Source: Aureimonas flava
Lineage (GTDB): Bacteria; Pseudomonadota; Alphaproteobacteria; Rhizobiales; Rhizobiaceae
Length of the DNA stretch: 64,000 nucleotides
Assembly: GCF_003583935.1 (NCBI RefSeq)
Contig: NZ_QYRN01000001.1
Location: 310,001-374,000 of the forward strand
Direction of reading: 5' to 3'
Position numbers and translations under genes: made by a program. The notes below the pieces were generated by a model. It saw nothing but the letters and a program-made list of their open reading frames with translations, searched no databases and had not been told where the DNA came from. Of the stretch, positions 1 to 8,857 are shown piece after piece. The number at the start of each line of letters is the position of its first letter. The stretch's first letter is position 1.

Positions 1-765
1 CGTACGCTGATGGCCGGGATGCTGATCCTTCTCGTGCTGCGCCTGCGGGGCCTGCGTCTGCCGACGGACCGGCGCAATCTCGGGCGCTTCATGGTCCAGG
101 CCTGCCTAAACTCCGTGGTTCCGTTCGTCCTCGTGGCCTGGGGCACGCGGTATGTGGACGCGGGGCTGGCGACGATCCTCAACTCCCTGACCCCCGTCTT
201 CGCCTTCCTGATCAACTGGGGCATCACGCGGCACGAGACCGTGACGGGCATCAAGGCGTTCGGCGTCGCGGCGGGGCTGCTCGGCATCTGCCTCGTGGTC
301 GGACCGGCGGCCCTCGGCGGGGCGAGCCAGGAGTTGACGGCGCAGCTCGCCATCGTCCTCGCCGCGATCGCCTATGGCGCCGCCGTCACCTTCGGGCGGA
401 CGTTCCGCGAGCTCGACCCGATGATGCCGGCCGCGGGGTCTCTTCTGTTCGGCGCGGTGATCTTGGCGCCCTTCAGCCTCGTGCTGGATCGGCCATGGAC
501 GCTGGAGCCTTCGTCCGCCTCGCTCGCGGCGCTCCTGGCGCTCTCCGTGTTCTCCACGGCGCTCGCCTTCGTTCTGTACTTCACGCTGCTGAAGCGCCTG
601 GGCTCGGTCGGAACCACGGCGCAGGCCTATCTGCGCGTGCCGATCGGCGTCGGCATCGGCATGCTGGTGCTCGGCGAGACGCCGCAGCCCAGCGCCTGGG
701 TGGGGCTCGCCTTCGTGGTGGTGAGCGTCGTCGCGATGACGCTGCCGTCGCGGCGAAGGGCATAG
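1..765 (+). CDS. EamA/DMT-family transporter (5' truncated)
   Basis: Inner-membrane transporter of the drug/metabolite (EamA) superfamily; the substrate cannot be told from sequence. The reading frame is open to base 1, so the true start lies outside the window; the first in-frame ATG visible is at 10. What is visible is a chain of hydrophobic segments, including the typical EamA stretches around NSLTPVFAFLINWG and the C-terminal half ending in FVVVSVVAMTLPSRRRA. The remaining 250 residues cover most of the usual ten-helix protein of about 300 residues, so only the first one or two helices are missing. It is followed 94 bases later by a thiolase-like gene on the same strand. Confidence 0.85.
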   Translation, partial: RTLMAGMLILLVLRLRGLRLPTDRRNLGRFMVQACLNSVVPFVLVAWGTRYVDAGLATILNSLTPVFAFLINWGITRHETVTGIKAFGVAAGLLGICLVVGPAALGGASQELTAQLAIVLAAIAYGAAVTFGRTFRELDPMMPAAGSLLFGAVILAPFSLVLDRPWTLEPSSASLAALLALSVFSTALAFVLYFTLLKRLGSVGTTAQAYLRVPIGVGIGMLVLGETPQPSAWVGLAFVVVSVVAMTLPSRRRA

Positions 766-859
766 CGGCATCGGCGCCCCTGACGCGGGCCGGTTCAAGA
801 ACTATCCTATCTCGGAGGCAACGCCGGGGCTTCGGCCATCGGCCGGGAGGAGACCGTTC

Positions 860-2029
860 ATGAGCGAACCGCAGATCGTCGGCTGGGCGCATTCGCGCTT
901 CGGCAAGTCGGAGGCGCGGGACACGCGCGAACTGATGGCCGACGTGGCGCTGCCCGCGCTGGAGCACGCGGGGCTCGCCCCCGAGGATGTGGATGGGCTG
1001 TTCGTCGGCGTCTACAACAACGGCTTCACGGCCCAGGACTTCCAGGGCGCGCTGGTCGGCATGGGAGCCGAGGCGCTGGCGCGCACGCCGGCGATGCGCA
1101 CCGAGAACGCCTGCGCCACGGGCTCCGCCGCGATCCACGCGGCGATGGACTTCATAGCCGCCGGTCGGGGCCGGGTGGCGCTGGTGGTGGGCGCCGAGAA
1201 GATGACCGGCGTGCCCACGGCTCGGGCGGGCGACATCCTCCTGTCCGCGTCCTTCCGCGAGGAGGAGGCGGAGGTGGACGGCGGCTTCGCCGGTCTCTTC
1301 GGCCGCATCGCGCAGGCCTATTTCCAGCGGCACGGCGACCGGTCGGAGGAACTGGCGATGATCGCCGCCAAGAACCACGCCAACGGTCTCGCCAACCCCT
1401 ATGCCCACATGCGCAAGGACGTCTCGGTCGAATTCTGCAACACCGTGTCGGACAGGAACCCCTATGTCGCCGCACCGCTGCGACGCACCGACTGCTCGCT
1501 GATCTCGGACGGCGCGGCGGCCCTGGTGATCGCCGATGCCGAGGTGGCGGCCGGCCTGCAGCGCGCCGTCGCCTTCCGCGCCCGGGTCCACGCCAATGAC
1601 ATCCTGGCGCTGTCGCGGCGCGACCCCATCGCCTTCGACGGGGCTCGCCGCGCCTGGACGCAGGCGCTGGATGCGTCCGGTCTGTCGCTCGCAGACCTCG
1701 ACTTCGTGGAAACCCACGACTGCTTCACGATCGCCGAGATGATCGAATACGAGGCCATGGGCCTCGCCGAGCCGGGCCAAGGCTGGCGCGTCGCGCGCGA
1801 CGGCACGACGCGAAAGGACGGACGGCTTCCGGTGAACCCGTCCGGCGGCCTGAAATCCAAGGGCCACCCGATCGGCGCCACGGGTGTCTCGATGCATGTC
1901 ATGGCGGCGATGCAACTCTGCGGCGAGGCCGGCGAGATGCAGCTCGACGGCGCAAGCCGCGCGGGCGTGTTCAACATGGGAGGGGCGGCGGTGGCCAACT
2001 ACGTCTCGATCCTGGAACGCGTGCGATAG
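860..2029 (+). CDS. Thiolase family protein (acetyl-CoA acetyltransferase / SCP-x-like)
   Basis: 389-residue thiolase-fold protein that would condense or cleave acyl-CoAs in the cytoplasm. The nucleophilic cysteine lies in ENACATGS near residue 85; further landmarks are ETHDCFTIAE and the C-terminal NPSGGLKSKGHPIGATG, which carries the conserved His of the thiolase active site. The length and the ETHDCFT motif fit the SCP-x/lipid-transfer thiolase subgroup better than classical PhaA or FadA. A GGAGGAG ribosome site precedes the ATG at 860. No partner small OB-fold protein (often beside this subgroup) is seen here. The substrate is unknown. Confidence 0.85.
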   Translation: MSEPQIVGWAHSRFGKSEARDTRELMADVALPALEHAGLAPEDVDGLFVGVYNNGFTAQDFQGALVGMGAEALARTPAMRTENACATGSAAIHAAMDFIAAGRGRVALVVGAEKMTGVPTARAGDILLSASFREEEAEVDGGFAGLFGRIAQAYFQRHGDRSEELAMIAAKNHANGLANPYAHMRKDVSVEFCNTVSDRNPYVAAPLRRTDCSLISDGAAALVIADAEVAAGLQRAVAFRARVHANDILALSRRDPIAFDGARRAWTQALDASGLSLADLDFVETHDCFTIAEMIEYEAMGLAEPGQGWRVARDGTTRKDGRLPVNPSGGLKSKGHPIGATGVSMHVMAAMQLCGEAGEMQLDGASRAGVFNMGGAAVANYVSILERVR

Positions 2030-2254
2030 CCCGACCGGGGCGGCCGAAGCCCCGCATCGCGTGAGGCCCGCGTCGGCAGATCGCGACAAATATCGTTTCC
2101 TGGCTGTCAAAAGAACCGTGGGGACACGTCGCGCGCCGTCGCCGCTTATCCGCTTCATAAGCACTCGCGCGATAGTTTTCCTCACAAGCGAAGCGCGTAC
2201 CGGACGATGGTCCGGCCCATCGGCGCGCTGGGAGTCGGAAGGCGGGTGCCGGGC

Positions 2255-4639
2255 ATGATGACGGTCATCGGGTGTATCGTCTACGAGCACAACTTGTGGC
2301 TCGTCCTCGTCGCCGCTGTGATCTGCGGCTCGGGATCCTGGGCGATGGTCCGCCTGTTCCTGCGCGCCGCCAACGCCCGGGCGACGGAGCGACTCGCCTG
2401 GATCGTCCTCTCGGCATTCCTGACGGGCGCATCGATCTGGTGCACCCATTTCGTGGCCATGCTGGGCTACGAGCCCGGCGTGCCGGTTGCCTTCGACCCG
2501 GTGCTGACGATCGTATCGCTGCTCGTCGCCATGGTCGGCTCCGGCATCGGCTTCTGGATCGCCGCCGGCGGCCGACCCATGGCTCCGGCGATCGGCGGTG
2601 CCATCGTGGGCCTCGCGATCGTGGTCATGCACTACACGGGCATGCTGGCCTACCGGGTCCAGGGAATCATCGCCTGGGATCGAACCTATCTGATCGCCTC
2701 CGTCGCGATCTCCTGCGTCCTCGCGGCGCTCTCCATGCATGCGGCGATGCGCGGCCGGAACGAAGCGCTGCGCCCGCACTTCGCCACCGGGTTTTTCTTC
2801 CTCTCGATCATCGGGCTGCACTTCACGGGAATGACGGCGTTCGAGGTCACGCCGATGCGTATCGACGGATCTTTCTCCAATCCCGAAGCCCTGAACGCCT
2901 TGGCCTTCGCCGTGGCCTGCATCGGCCTCGCCATCGTCGCGTCGGGCTTCGCCAGCAGCTTCATCGACAACAAGGCGCGCGCCACCGCTGCGGACGCTCT
3001 GTCCAACATGTCGAACGGTCTGACGGTGATCTCGTCCTCGGGGCACATCACCCTCTTGAACGAACGGGTTCGCGAGCTCTTCCGGCTCCAGGAGAGCGAC
3101 GTGTGGATCGGCATGTCGTTGGAGGCCTTTATCGACGCCATCGGCGCGCGGGCCGGCTGGGATGCGCCAAGAATCCAGCGCGTCGTCGCCAACCATCGCA
3201 CGTGGTTCGGCGTCGACCATCCGACGCGCATCGAGCAGCATCTGGACGACGGGCTGATCCTCGATATCTGCTGCCAGCCCGTCGGCCGCGGCGGCGCGAT
3301 CCTCACCTACGAGGATGTGACGGAAGCGCGCAACGGCCAGAAGACGATCGCGCACATGGCGTTCCACGACGCTCTGACCGGGTTGAAGAACCGACGCATG
3401 TTCGCCCAGTCGATGGACGCTCTCCTGGCGCGCGGCGAGGTCACGATGCTGATGATCGACCTCGACCGCTTCAAGGATGTGAACGACCGCCTGGGTCACG
3501 CGTTCGGCGACGGGCTCCTGAAGGAAGCAGCGGAACGGATCGAGGCGCTTCTTCGCCCCGAGGAGGAGGCTTTCCGCCTGGGCGGAGACGAACTCGCCGT
3601 TCTCAGCATCGCCGGGCCTGAGCGGGCCGAGGCGCTGGCGCGCGACCTCGTCGTGTCGCTCGGCATGCCCTTCGAGATCGGGCTGCACGCGGCGACCATC
3701 GGGTGCAGCATCGGCATCGCGACCGCATGCGCGGGGGACGACGCCTCCACGGTGCAGAAGAAGGCGGACCTCGCCCTCTACGCGGCCAAGAACGCCGGCC
3801 GAGGCCGCTTCGAAGTCTACCGCGAAGGGATGTTGGAGCACGAGGCCAGCAAGCGCGTCTTCGAGCAGGATCTCGCCGAAGCCCTCGCGCTCGGCCAGTT
3901 GGAGCTCTGGTATCAGCCCCTGTTCTGCCTGCCCGAACGGCGCCTCGTCGGCTTCGAGGCCCTGGTCCGCTGGCGTCATCCCGAGCGCGGCCTCGTCCCG
4001 CCGAGCGAGTTCATTCCCGTGGCGGAAAGCTGCGGGCTCATCTCCTCGATCGGCGCATGGGTGATGGACGAGGCCTGTCGCCGCGCCGCGCAGTGGCCGG
4101 ACGACCTCTACATGTCGATCAACGTGTCGGCCGTCCAGCTCCGCTCCGCTACCCTGTCGAGCCATCTCCACCAGGCGTTGACCCGGCATCGGCTTCCGGC
4201 CTCGCGCATCGAGCTCGAGATCACGGAGACCGCGATCGTCGAGAACAGCGAACACCTCGCGGTGGTCCTGGCCGGCCTGCGCGCCATCGGCGTGCGGATC
4301 GCGATGGACGACTTCGGTACGGGATACTCGTCGCTCGCGCACCTGCGCGAGTTCAAGGTCGACCGCATCAAGATCGACCGCAGCTTCATCGCGGCCTACG
4401 CCTCCGACGACGGCTCGGCGGCGATCGTGCGGGCCGTGCTATCCATGGCCGGTCAATTGAGCATCGACACGACGGCCGAAGGAATCGAGCAGGAAGACCA
4501 GCTCCACAGCCTCATCGAGCTCGGCTGTGGGACGGCTCAAGGCTATCTCCTCGGCCGGCCGCTAGAGGCGGGCGCGGCGGATGCACTGGTCCATGCCGAC
4601 CAGCCGTCGGGGCCGCAGGCCTTGCCGAGCGTCGCCTGA
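2255..4639 (+). CDS. MHYT-PAS-like-GGDEF-EAL cyclic di-GMP signalling protein
   Basis: 794-residue membrane sensor that makes or breaks down cyclic di-GMP. The N-terminal third is an MHYT domain: seven hydrophobic helices with CTHFVAM, MHYTGM and LHFTGM, thought to bind a metal or gas ligand. A PAS-like linker follows (about residues 250-350). Next is a GGDEF domain whose signature reads GGDEL, and then an EAL domain with the catalytic set intact: FEALVRW, DDFGTGYSSL, KIDRSF and AEGIE. The phosphodiesterase half therefore looks active, while the cyclase half is a slight variant. The start at 2255 (MMTVIGC) matches the usual MHYT beginning; an upstream in-frame ATG at 2207 has no ribosome site. 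The gene stands alone. Confidence 0.9.
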   Translation: MMTVIGCIVYEHNLWLVLVAAVICGSGSWAMVRLFLRAANARATERLAWIVLSAFLTGASIWCTHFVAMLGYEPGVPVAFDPVLTIVSLLVAMVGSGIGFWIAAGGRPMAPAIGGAIVGLAIVVMHYTGMLAYRVQGIIAWDRTYLIASVAISCVLAALSMHAAMRGRNEALRPHFATGFFFLSIIGLHFTGMTAFEVTPMRIDGSFSNPEALNALAFAVACIGLAIVASGFASSFIDNKARATAADALSNMSNGLTVISSSGHITLLNERVRELFRLQESDVWIGMSLEAFIDAIGARAGWDAPRIQRVVANHRTWFGVDHPTRIEQHLDDGLILDICCQPVGRGGAILTYEDVTEARNGQKTIAHMAFHDALTGLKNRRMFAQSMDALLARGEVTMLMIDLDRFKDVNDRLGHAFGDGLLKEAAERIEALLRPEEEAFRLGGDELAVLSIAGPERAEALARDLVVSLGMPFEIGLHAATIGCSIGIATACAGDDASTVQKKADLALYAAKNAGRGRFEVYREGMLEHEASKRVFEQDLAEALALGQLELWYQPLFCLPERRLVGFEALVRWRHPERGLVPPSEFIPVAESCGLISSIGAWVMDEACRRAAQWPDDLYMSINVSAVQLRSATLSSHLHQALTRHRLPASRIELEITETAIVENSEHLAVVLAGLRAIGVRIAMDDFGTGYSSLAHLREFKVDRIKIDRSFIAAYASDDGSAAIVRAVLSMAGQLSIDTTAEGIEQEDQLHSLIELGCGTAQGYLLGRPLEAGAADALVHADQPSGPQALPSVA

Positions 4640-4700
4640 GGCTGGCGAGCGGCGGCCCGCGCCGAGCGATCCGGCGAGACCCGACGTGCGCAAGGGGGCG

Positions 4701-5024
4701 CTAGCGAGCCTGTTCCAGCTGCGCCCGCAGGAGGCTTTCTCCGGACGCGCAGAACTGCTTCAGCTTGCCTTCCTTGCGCAGGCGCGCCGTGAGGTCGGTC
4801 GCCGCCTTCGCAAGCACCTGCTCGGCCGATTTCGGGCTGATCCCGCGGTCCTTGGCGAAGGATGCGATACCCGCATCGGTGACGGCCTTGCTGACCTTCA
4901 TCGGGCATGACTTCTTGATCGTCGCGATGACGACCGCTCCGTTGGTCACGGCCGGCGTCGCCGCGACGCCCTGACCCGAAGTCGCCAACAATGCGGCGGC
5001 AACCGCCAAACCAAGCTTCTGCAT
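4701..5024 (-). CDS. Small exported protein of unknown function
   Basis: 107 residues beginning with a clear Sec-type signal peptide (MQKLGLAVAAALLATSG, cleavage probable after VAA). The mature part is short, charged and helical, with two cysteines (KKSCPMK and KQFCASG) that could form a disulphide in the periplasm. I do not recognise a family. It is convergent with the GGDEF-EAL gene and has a G-rich ribosome site upstream. No operon partner is seen. Confidence 0.6.
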   Translation of the reverse strand: MQKLGLAVAAALLATSGQGVAATPAVTNGAVVIATIKKSCPMKVSKAVTDAGIASFAKDRGISPKSAEQVLAKAATDLTARLRKEGKLKQFCASGESLLRAQLEQAR

Positions 5025-5289
5025 CCCGTACCCCCCGAATACACCCTATGGTTGTATATGCCCGAAGGGCATCCGTGTGGCAATGCCGAAGCCGCCCCGG
5101 TCGTCCGGTTCTGCCACGGATAGAGGCAGACCGCGTTTTGGCAGCGCGGGGGGAATGGGCGTCGATGGCGAAATGGGTCGGGGCGCAGCGGTTTCGGGCC
5201 GTGCGGTATCCGTCCCGGTCGATGGTTCGGCCGGGACGGGGGAGTGCCTGCTGCGGGTGACCCGGCAGGGCCGCCCGCCGGACCTTGTG

Positions 5290-6069
5290 TCAGAAGATGC
5301 CGGTTTCCTGTGCGACGCGTCGATAGGCGGCTCCGGCGGTGAAGCCGCCGTCGATGACGATGTCCTCGCCGGTGATGAAGCCGGAGGCGTCGCTGGCGAG
5401 GAAGAGCACGAGTTCGGCGATCTCCTCGGGGGCGCCGGAGCGGCGCATCGGCGTCATCTCGATCATCGGAGTCAGGTGCGGGCTGTCCTTGTTGAGGCCG
5501 GTGACGACGAGGCCGGGGCAGATCGCGTTGACGCGGATGCCGGCGCGGGCGAACTCCAGCGCGGACGAGCGCGTGAGGCCGCGAAGGCCCCATTTCGAGG
5601 CGGTGTAGGCCGGGTCGTAGTGGCCCGAGAAGCCGCTGTTCGACGAGATGTTGACGATCGACCCGCCGCCGTTCGCCGTCATCAGCGGCACCGCGGCCTG
5701 GATGCCGAGGAAGGCGCCGGTGAGGTTGACGTCGAGCACGCGCTTCCAGGCGTCGAGCGCGGTGGAGGCGACGGTGGTGCGGTTGATGATCCCGGCATTG
5801 TTGACGAGGATGTCGAGGCGGCCCTTCCACAGGCGGCAGGCCTCGATGGCGTCCGCCCAGTGCGTGGGGTCCGTCACGTCGAGCGGCCGGAAGCGTGCGT
5901 CGAGCCCCTCGGCCCGCAGGGCCTCCGCGTGGGCCTCGCCGTCCTCCACGAGCACGTCGCCGATGAGGACGCTCGCGCCCTCGCGCGCCAGAAGCGCAGC
6001 CTCCGCCGCGCCCTGACCGCGGCCGCCGCCGGTGACGAGGGCGACCTTGCCGTTCATGCGTCCACTCAT
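5290..6069 (-). CDS. SDR-family NAD(P)-dependent oxidoreductase
   Basis: 259-residue classical short-chain dehydrogenase. Visible are the nucleotide site TGGGRGQG near residue 14, NNAG near residue 92, and the catalytic Ser/Tyr/Lys in ISSNSGFSGHYDPAYTASKWG. The end DIVIDGGFTAG is typical of the family. Its ATG overlaps the stop of the upstream FAH-family gene by four bases (ATGA), so the two are translated together. The context suggests a dehydrogenase step in aromatic or alicyclic acid breakdown; the substrate is inferred only loosely. Confidence 0.88.
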   Translation of the reverse strand: MSGRMNGKVALVTGGGRGQGAAEAALLAREGASVLIGDVLVEDGEAHAEALRAEGLDARFRPLDVTDPTHWADAIEACRLWKGRLDILVNNAGIINRTTVASTALDAWKRVLDVNLTGAFLGIQAAVPLMTANGGGSIVNISSNSGFSGHYDPAYTASKWGLRGLTRSSALEFARAGIRVNAICPGLVVTGLNKDSPHLTPMIEMTPMRRSGAPEEIAELVLFLASDASGFITGEDIVIDGGFTAGAAYRRVAQETGIF

Positions 6070-6926
6070 CGACCGCTCTCCCTGGTGGCTGCGACGGTGC
6101 GCTGGCGCTGCTCGCCGAGCCCTTCGATGCCGAGGCGCATCTCCTGCCCCGCGCGCAGGAAGACGGGAGGCTTGAGGCCGAGGCCGACGCCCGGCGGCGT
6201 GCCGGTCGCGATGATGTCGCCGGGCTCAAGCGTCATGAACCGTGAGAGGTAGGAGACGAGACCGGCGACGCCGAAGATCATGGTGCGCGTGTTGCCGGTC
6301 TGGCGGCGCACGCCGTCGACCTCGAGCCAGAGGTCGAGGGCCTGCGGATCGGGGATCTCGTCGCGCGTCACCAGCCAGGGGCCGGTGGGCCCGAACGTGT
6401 CGTGGCTCTTGCCCTTGGTCCACTGGCCACCGTGCTCGGACTGGAAGGCCCGCTCGGACACGTCGTTGACGACGCAGTAGCCAGCGACGTGATCGAGGGC
6501 GTCGGCCTCGCCGACATACTTGGCGCGCGTGCCGATCACGACGCCGAGCTCGACCTCCCAGTCGGTCTTGGCGGCGCCGCGCGGGATCTCGACGTCGTCG
6601 TTCGGGCCGACGACCGCGCTCGTCGCCTTCATGAAGACGATCGGCTCCGGGGGCGGCTCCTTGCCGGTCTCGCGCGCATGGTCGGCGTAGTTGAGGCCGA
6701 TGCAGATGAACTTGCCGGGGCGGGCGACGCAGGAGCCGACGCGCGCACCCTCGGGCGCGAGCGGCAGGGCGGCGGGGTCGAGGGCGGCAAGGCGCCGGAG
6801 CGAGGCTGGCCCGAGCGCGTCGCCGGTGAGGTCGGGCAGCACCGCGGACAGATCGCGCACCGCGCCTTGCGCGTCGAGGAGGCCCGGCTTCTCGGCGCCG
6901 GGTTCGCCGAAGCGAAGGAGCTTCAT
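6066..6926 (-). CDS. Fumarylacetoacetate hydrolase family protein
   Basis: 286-residue FAH-fold enzyme, a cytoplasmic metal-dependent hydrolase, decarboxylase or lyase acting on C-C bonds of oxo-acids. The fold signature GKFICIGLNYADHA lies near residue 72, and the metal ligands sit in DWEVELGVVIG with a downstream Asp (VVNDVSER). The C-terminal GDIIATGTPPGVG is standard. The family includes ureidoglycolate lyase-like and 2-hydroxyhepta-2,4-diene-1,7-dioate isomerase-like members, and sequence alone does not decide between them. It lies between the cupin gene and the SDR gene on the same strand, overlapping the latter by four bases. Confidence 0.87.
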   Translation of the reverse strand: MKLLRFGEPGAEKPGLLDAQGAVRDLSAVLPDLTGDALGPASLRRLAALDPAALPLAPEGARVGSCVARPGKFICIGLNYADHARETGKEPPPEPIVFMKATSAVVGPNDDVEIPRGAAKTDWEVELGVVIGTRAKYVGEADALDHVAGYCVVNDVSERAFQSEHGGQWTKGKSHDTFGPTGPWLVTRDEIPDPQALDLWLEVDGVRRQTGNTRTMIFGVAGLVSYLSRFMTLEPGDIIATGTPPGVGLGLKPPVFLRAGQEMRLGIEGLGEQRQRTVAATRESGR

Positions 6927-6940
6927 GACCTCGCCCCCCG

Positions 6941-7372
6941 TCAGCGTGCCGGGGGGATGTAGCCGACGAGCGTCTCGTCCGGCACGTCCTCGAGGTTGAC
7001 GACGATGTTGTCGGGCGTCCGGCAGGTCATCCAGACCAGCTCTTCCGTGGTGGACATGTTGACTTCGACATGCGGCATCAGCGGCGGCACGAAGACGAAG
7101 TCGCCCTCCGTCATGTCGATGAACTCGGCGTAGTTCTCGCCCCAGTAGATCCGGCCCTTGCCCTTCAGCACGTAGCCGCCGGTCTCGGCCTCGCCGTGGT
7201 GATGGGGCAGCGAACGGTAGCCCGGCTCATTGGACACCTTGCCGAACCAGATGCGGGTGGCGGGCGTGTGCTGCGGGCTGACGCCGGAGATGCGCCTGGC
7301 GCCGCCGGACTGGCCGGTGCCGGCATGCTCCTGGTCCTTGCGGGTGACGATGGGCTTGACCGATGCCGTCAT
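6941..7372 (-). CDS. Cupin-domain protein
   Basis: 143-residue single-domain cupin. The first cupin motif is LPHHHGEAETGGYVLKGKG and the second is GDFVFVPPLMPHVEVN, giving a normal metal site of His/His/Glu plus His. Small cupins of this kind occur as sensors or as isomerases/dioxygenases of aromatic catabolism. It is the first gene of the leftward set cupin-FAH-SDR and is divergent from a MarR-type regulator, which probably controls it. Confidence 0.8.
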   Translation of the reverse strand: MTASVKPIVTRKDQEHAGTGQSGGARRISGVSPQHTPATRIWFGKVSNEPGYRSLPHHHGEAETGGYVLKGKGRIYWGENYAEFIDMTEGDFVFVPPLMPHVEVNMSTTEELVWMTCRTPDNIVVNLEDVPDETLVGYIPPAR

Positions 7373-7431
7373 GGGGTTCTCCGGTGCGCGGGCTTCTCGC
7401 CGCTTCGATACGGAAGGCTTCGCGATATTAG

Positions 7432-7443
7432 TTTAGATGTCAA
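7432..7443. promoter_or_regulatory. Candidate MarR-type operator between cupin and marR genes
   Basis: The 151-base divergent intergenic region (7373-7523) is AT-rich only here. TTTAGATGTCAA resembles the dyad TTTAGGTCTAAA found upstream of the monooxygenase/reductase gene (11993-12004), sharing the TTTAG half. This suggests, weakly, that the adjacent MarR protein binds both promoters. Confidence 0.3.
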
Positions 7444-7523
7444 GTATTGCGCGACGGGCCGGCTTGGCAGGGGCTGCGCCGGCTGGCATAGCGGGGTCGG
7501 ATGCAGGGAAGGGGCCGAGAACG

Positions 7524-8048
7524 ATGAGCGACGCCTCGAAGGTCTGGATCGACGCCGAGACCAAGATCGACGACGCGCTGGGCGACGAGCACGACCAGCT
7601 CCGCCTGTGGCTCCGCCTCTACAGCGTGTCGCGGCTGATCGAGAACGAGGTACGGCGGCGGCTCCTCCAGGAGTTCGACACCACATTTCCGCGCTTCGAC
7701 ATCCTGTCCCAGATCGAGCGAGCGCCGGACGGGCTGAACCTCGGCGAGCTGTCCCAGCGCCTCATGGTCTCGCCCGGCAACATCACCGCCGTCATCAAGC
7801 GCCTCGTCGAGGACGGGCTGATCCGGCGCGAGCAGAACCCGAAGGACCGGCGCGAGAGCTTCATCCACATGACCCCCGTCGGTCGAGCCACCTTCGCGCG
7901 GATGGCCGAGGCGAACGAGGGCTGGATCCGCTCGCTGACGGCGGGGCTCGACGCAGGCGAAACGCGCCAGATGCTCGGCCTCCTGCGCAAGATGAAGGGC
8001 TCGGCCCGGCAGGTGCTGGCCGAGCGGCTCAGCTCGGACCGGGAATGA
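7524..8048 (+). CDS. MarR-family transcriptional regulator
   Basis: 174-residue winged-helix regulator. The recognition region LSQRLMVSPGNITAVIKRL and the wing RREQNPKDRRESF are typical MarR features. MarR proteins beside CoA-dependent aromatic pathways usually release DNA on binding the aromatic acyl-CoA or acid, so control of the flanking catabolic operons is a reasonable inference. The ATG at 7524 is preferred because it is preceded by a purine-rich stretch (GAGAACG); the frame is open further upstream. The 3' end overlaps that of the convergent ridA-like gene by 20 bases. Confidence 0.88.
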   Translation: MSDASKVWIDAETKIDDALGDEHDQLRLWLRLYSVSRLIENEVRRRLLQEFDTTFPRFDILSQIERAPDGLNLGELSQRLMVSPGNITAVIKRLVEDGLIRREQNPKDRRESFIHMTPVGRATFARMAEANEGWIRSLTAGLDAGETRQMLGLLRKMKGSARQVLAERLSSDRE

Positions 8049-8433
8049 CCGCGCTCGCCACGATCTCGACCTGGGCGCGATCCTCCATCAGCGCCACGAC
8101 CTGCACGGCGGCCATCGGCGGGAAATGGCGGCCGATGATGGCGCGGTAGGCTGCGCCGACGCGCTTCATGCTCGCCTTGTAGACCTCGCGGTCCGTGACG
8201 TACCAGGTCATCTGGACGATGTGCTCGGGCTTTGCGCCTCCTTCCTCCAGGACGCGCACGATGTTCCGAAGCGTCTGCTCCACCTGGTCGGCGAAGTCGT
8301 CGGATCGGAACTCGCAGTTCTCGTCCCAGCCGATCTGGCCGCCGACCTGCAAGAAGGTGCCGGTGGCCTTGATGCCGTTGCCGTAGCCGACGGGTTTGGC
8401 CCAGCCTTCGGGCTGGAGAATCTGGTGGCTCAT
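8029..8433 (-). CDS. RidA-family protein (enamine/imine deaminase-like)
   Basis: 134-residue YjgF/YER057c/UK114 (RidA) fold protein. RidA enzymes form trimers and hydrolyse reactive enamines and imines to ketones plus ammonia. Visible are the early strand GTFLQVGGQIGWDENCEF, the helix DDFADQVEQTLRNI and the region HFPPMAAVQVVALM; the catalytic Arg position of canonical RidA (RxxxxQ near residue 105) reads differently, so it belongs to another subgroup. Its ATG overlaps the stop of the thioesterase gene (ATGA). It is the last gene of the operon whose first gene makes an enamine product, which fits a deaminating role. Confidence 0.85.
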   Translation of the reverse strand: MSHQILQPEGWAKPVGYGNGIKATGTFLQVGGQIGWDENCEFRSDDFADQVEQTLRNIVRVLEEGGAKPEHIVQMTWYVTDREVYKASMKRVGAAYRAIIGRHFPPMAAVQVVALMEDRAQVEIVASAVIPGPS

Positions 8434-8843
8434 TCGGAAGGCTCCAGGTAGCGGGACAGGCCGGCCCGCACGTCGTCGGGCCAAGGGTGGGACTTGTGGT
8501 TCTCGAGCGACGTGGCGACGATGCGCTGCCGGACGGTCCAGATCGTCTCGCCGCGCACGCTCACCACGGTCTGCAGGTCCAGCGACGCGCGTCCGACGGC
8601 GCGCACGTGGACGGCGAAGTCGAGCACGTCGCCATAGGTCGAGGGGCGCACGAACTCGACGTTCAGCGTCACGGTCGGCAGGCCGATCCGGCGCTCGAAC
8701 ATCAGCGCCTTCCAGGTGACGCCGAAGGAGGCGAACATCGCCTCGTTCACATCCACCAGCATCCCGAAATAGGCCGGGTGGTAGGCGATGCCGGTGAGGT
8801 CGCAGTCGCCGAAGCGGAGCGGCTTGGATTGGGTGAAGGGCAT
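8430..8843 (-). CDS. Acyl-CoA thioesterase (4-hydroxybenzoyl-CoA thioesterase-like)
   Basis: 137-residue hotdog-fold thioesterase. The signature RFGDCDLTGIAYHPAYF contains the catalytic Asp at the place known from Pseudomonas 4-hydroxybenzoyl-CoA thioesterase. It would free CoA from an aromatic or alicyclic acyl-CoA in the cytoplasm, acting as a product-release step or as a safety valve that restores CoA. It lies 14 bases downstream of the SDR gene and overlaps the RidA gene by four bases. Confidence 0.88.
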   Translation of the reverse strand: MPFTQSKPLRFGDCDLTGIAYHPAYFGMLVDVNEAMFASFGVTWKALMFERRIGLPTVTLNVEFVRPSTYGDVLDFAVHVRAVGRASLDLQTVVSVRGETIWTVRQRIVATSLENHKSHPWPDDVRAGLSRYLEPSE

Positions 8844-8857
8844 GGGTCCTGTCCTGT

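Noticed and set aside
2036-2061. GGGGC/GCCCC hairpin after the thiolase gene as a terminator
   Set aside because: Short stem with no T-run; common by chance at this GC content.
581-4342. A very long open frame (over 1,200 codons) on the minus strand across the thiolase and GGDEF-EAL genes
   Set aside because: It is antisense to two clear genes, is extremely rich in Arg, His and Asp, and has no family features. GC-rich DNA leaves such frames open by third-position bias.
5058-5072. ATGCCCGAAGGGCAT inverted repeat upstream of the small exported protein gene
   Set aside because: Six-base stem only, no T-run and no second copy; not enough to call an operator or terminator.
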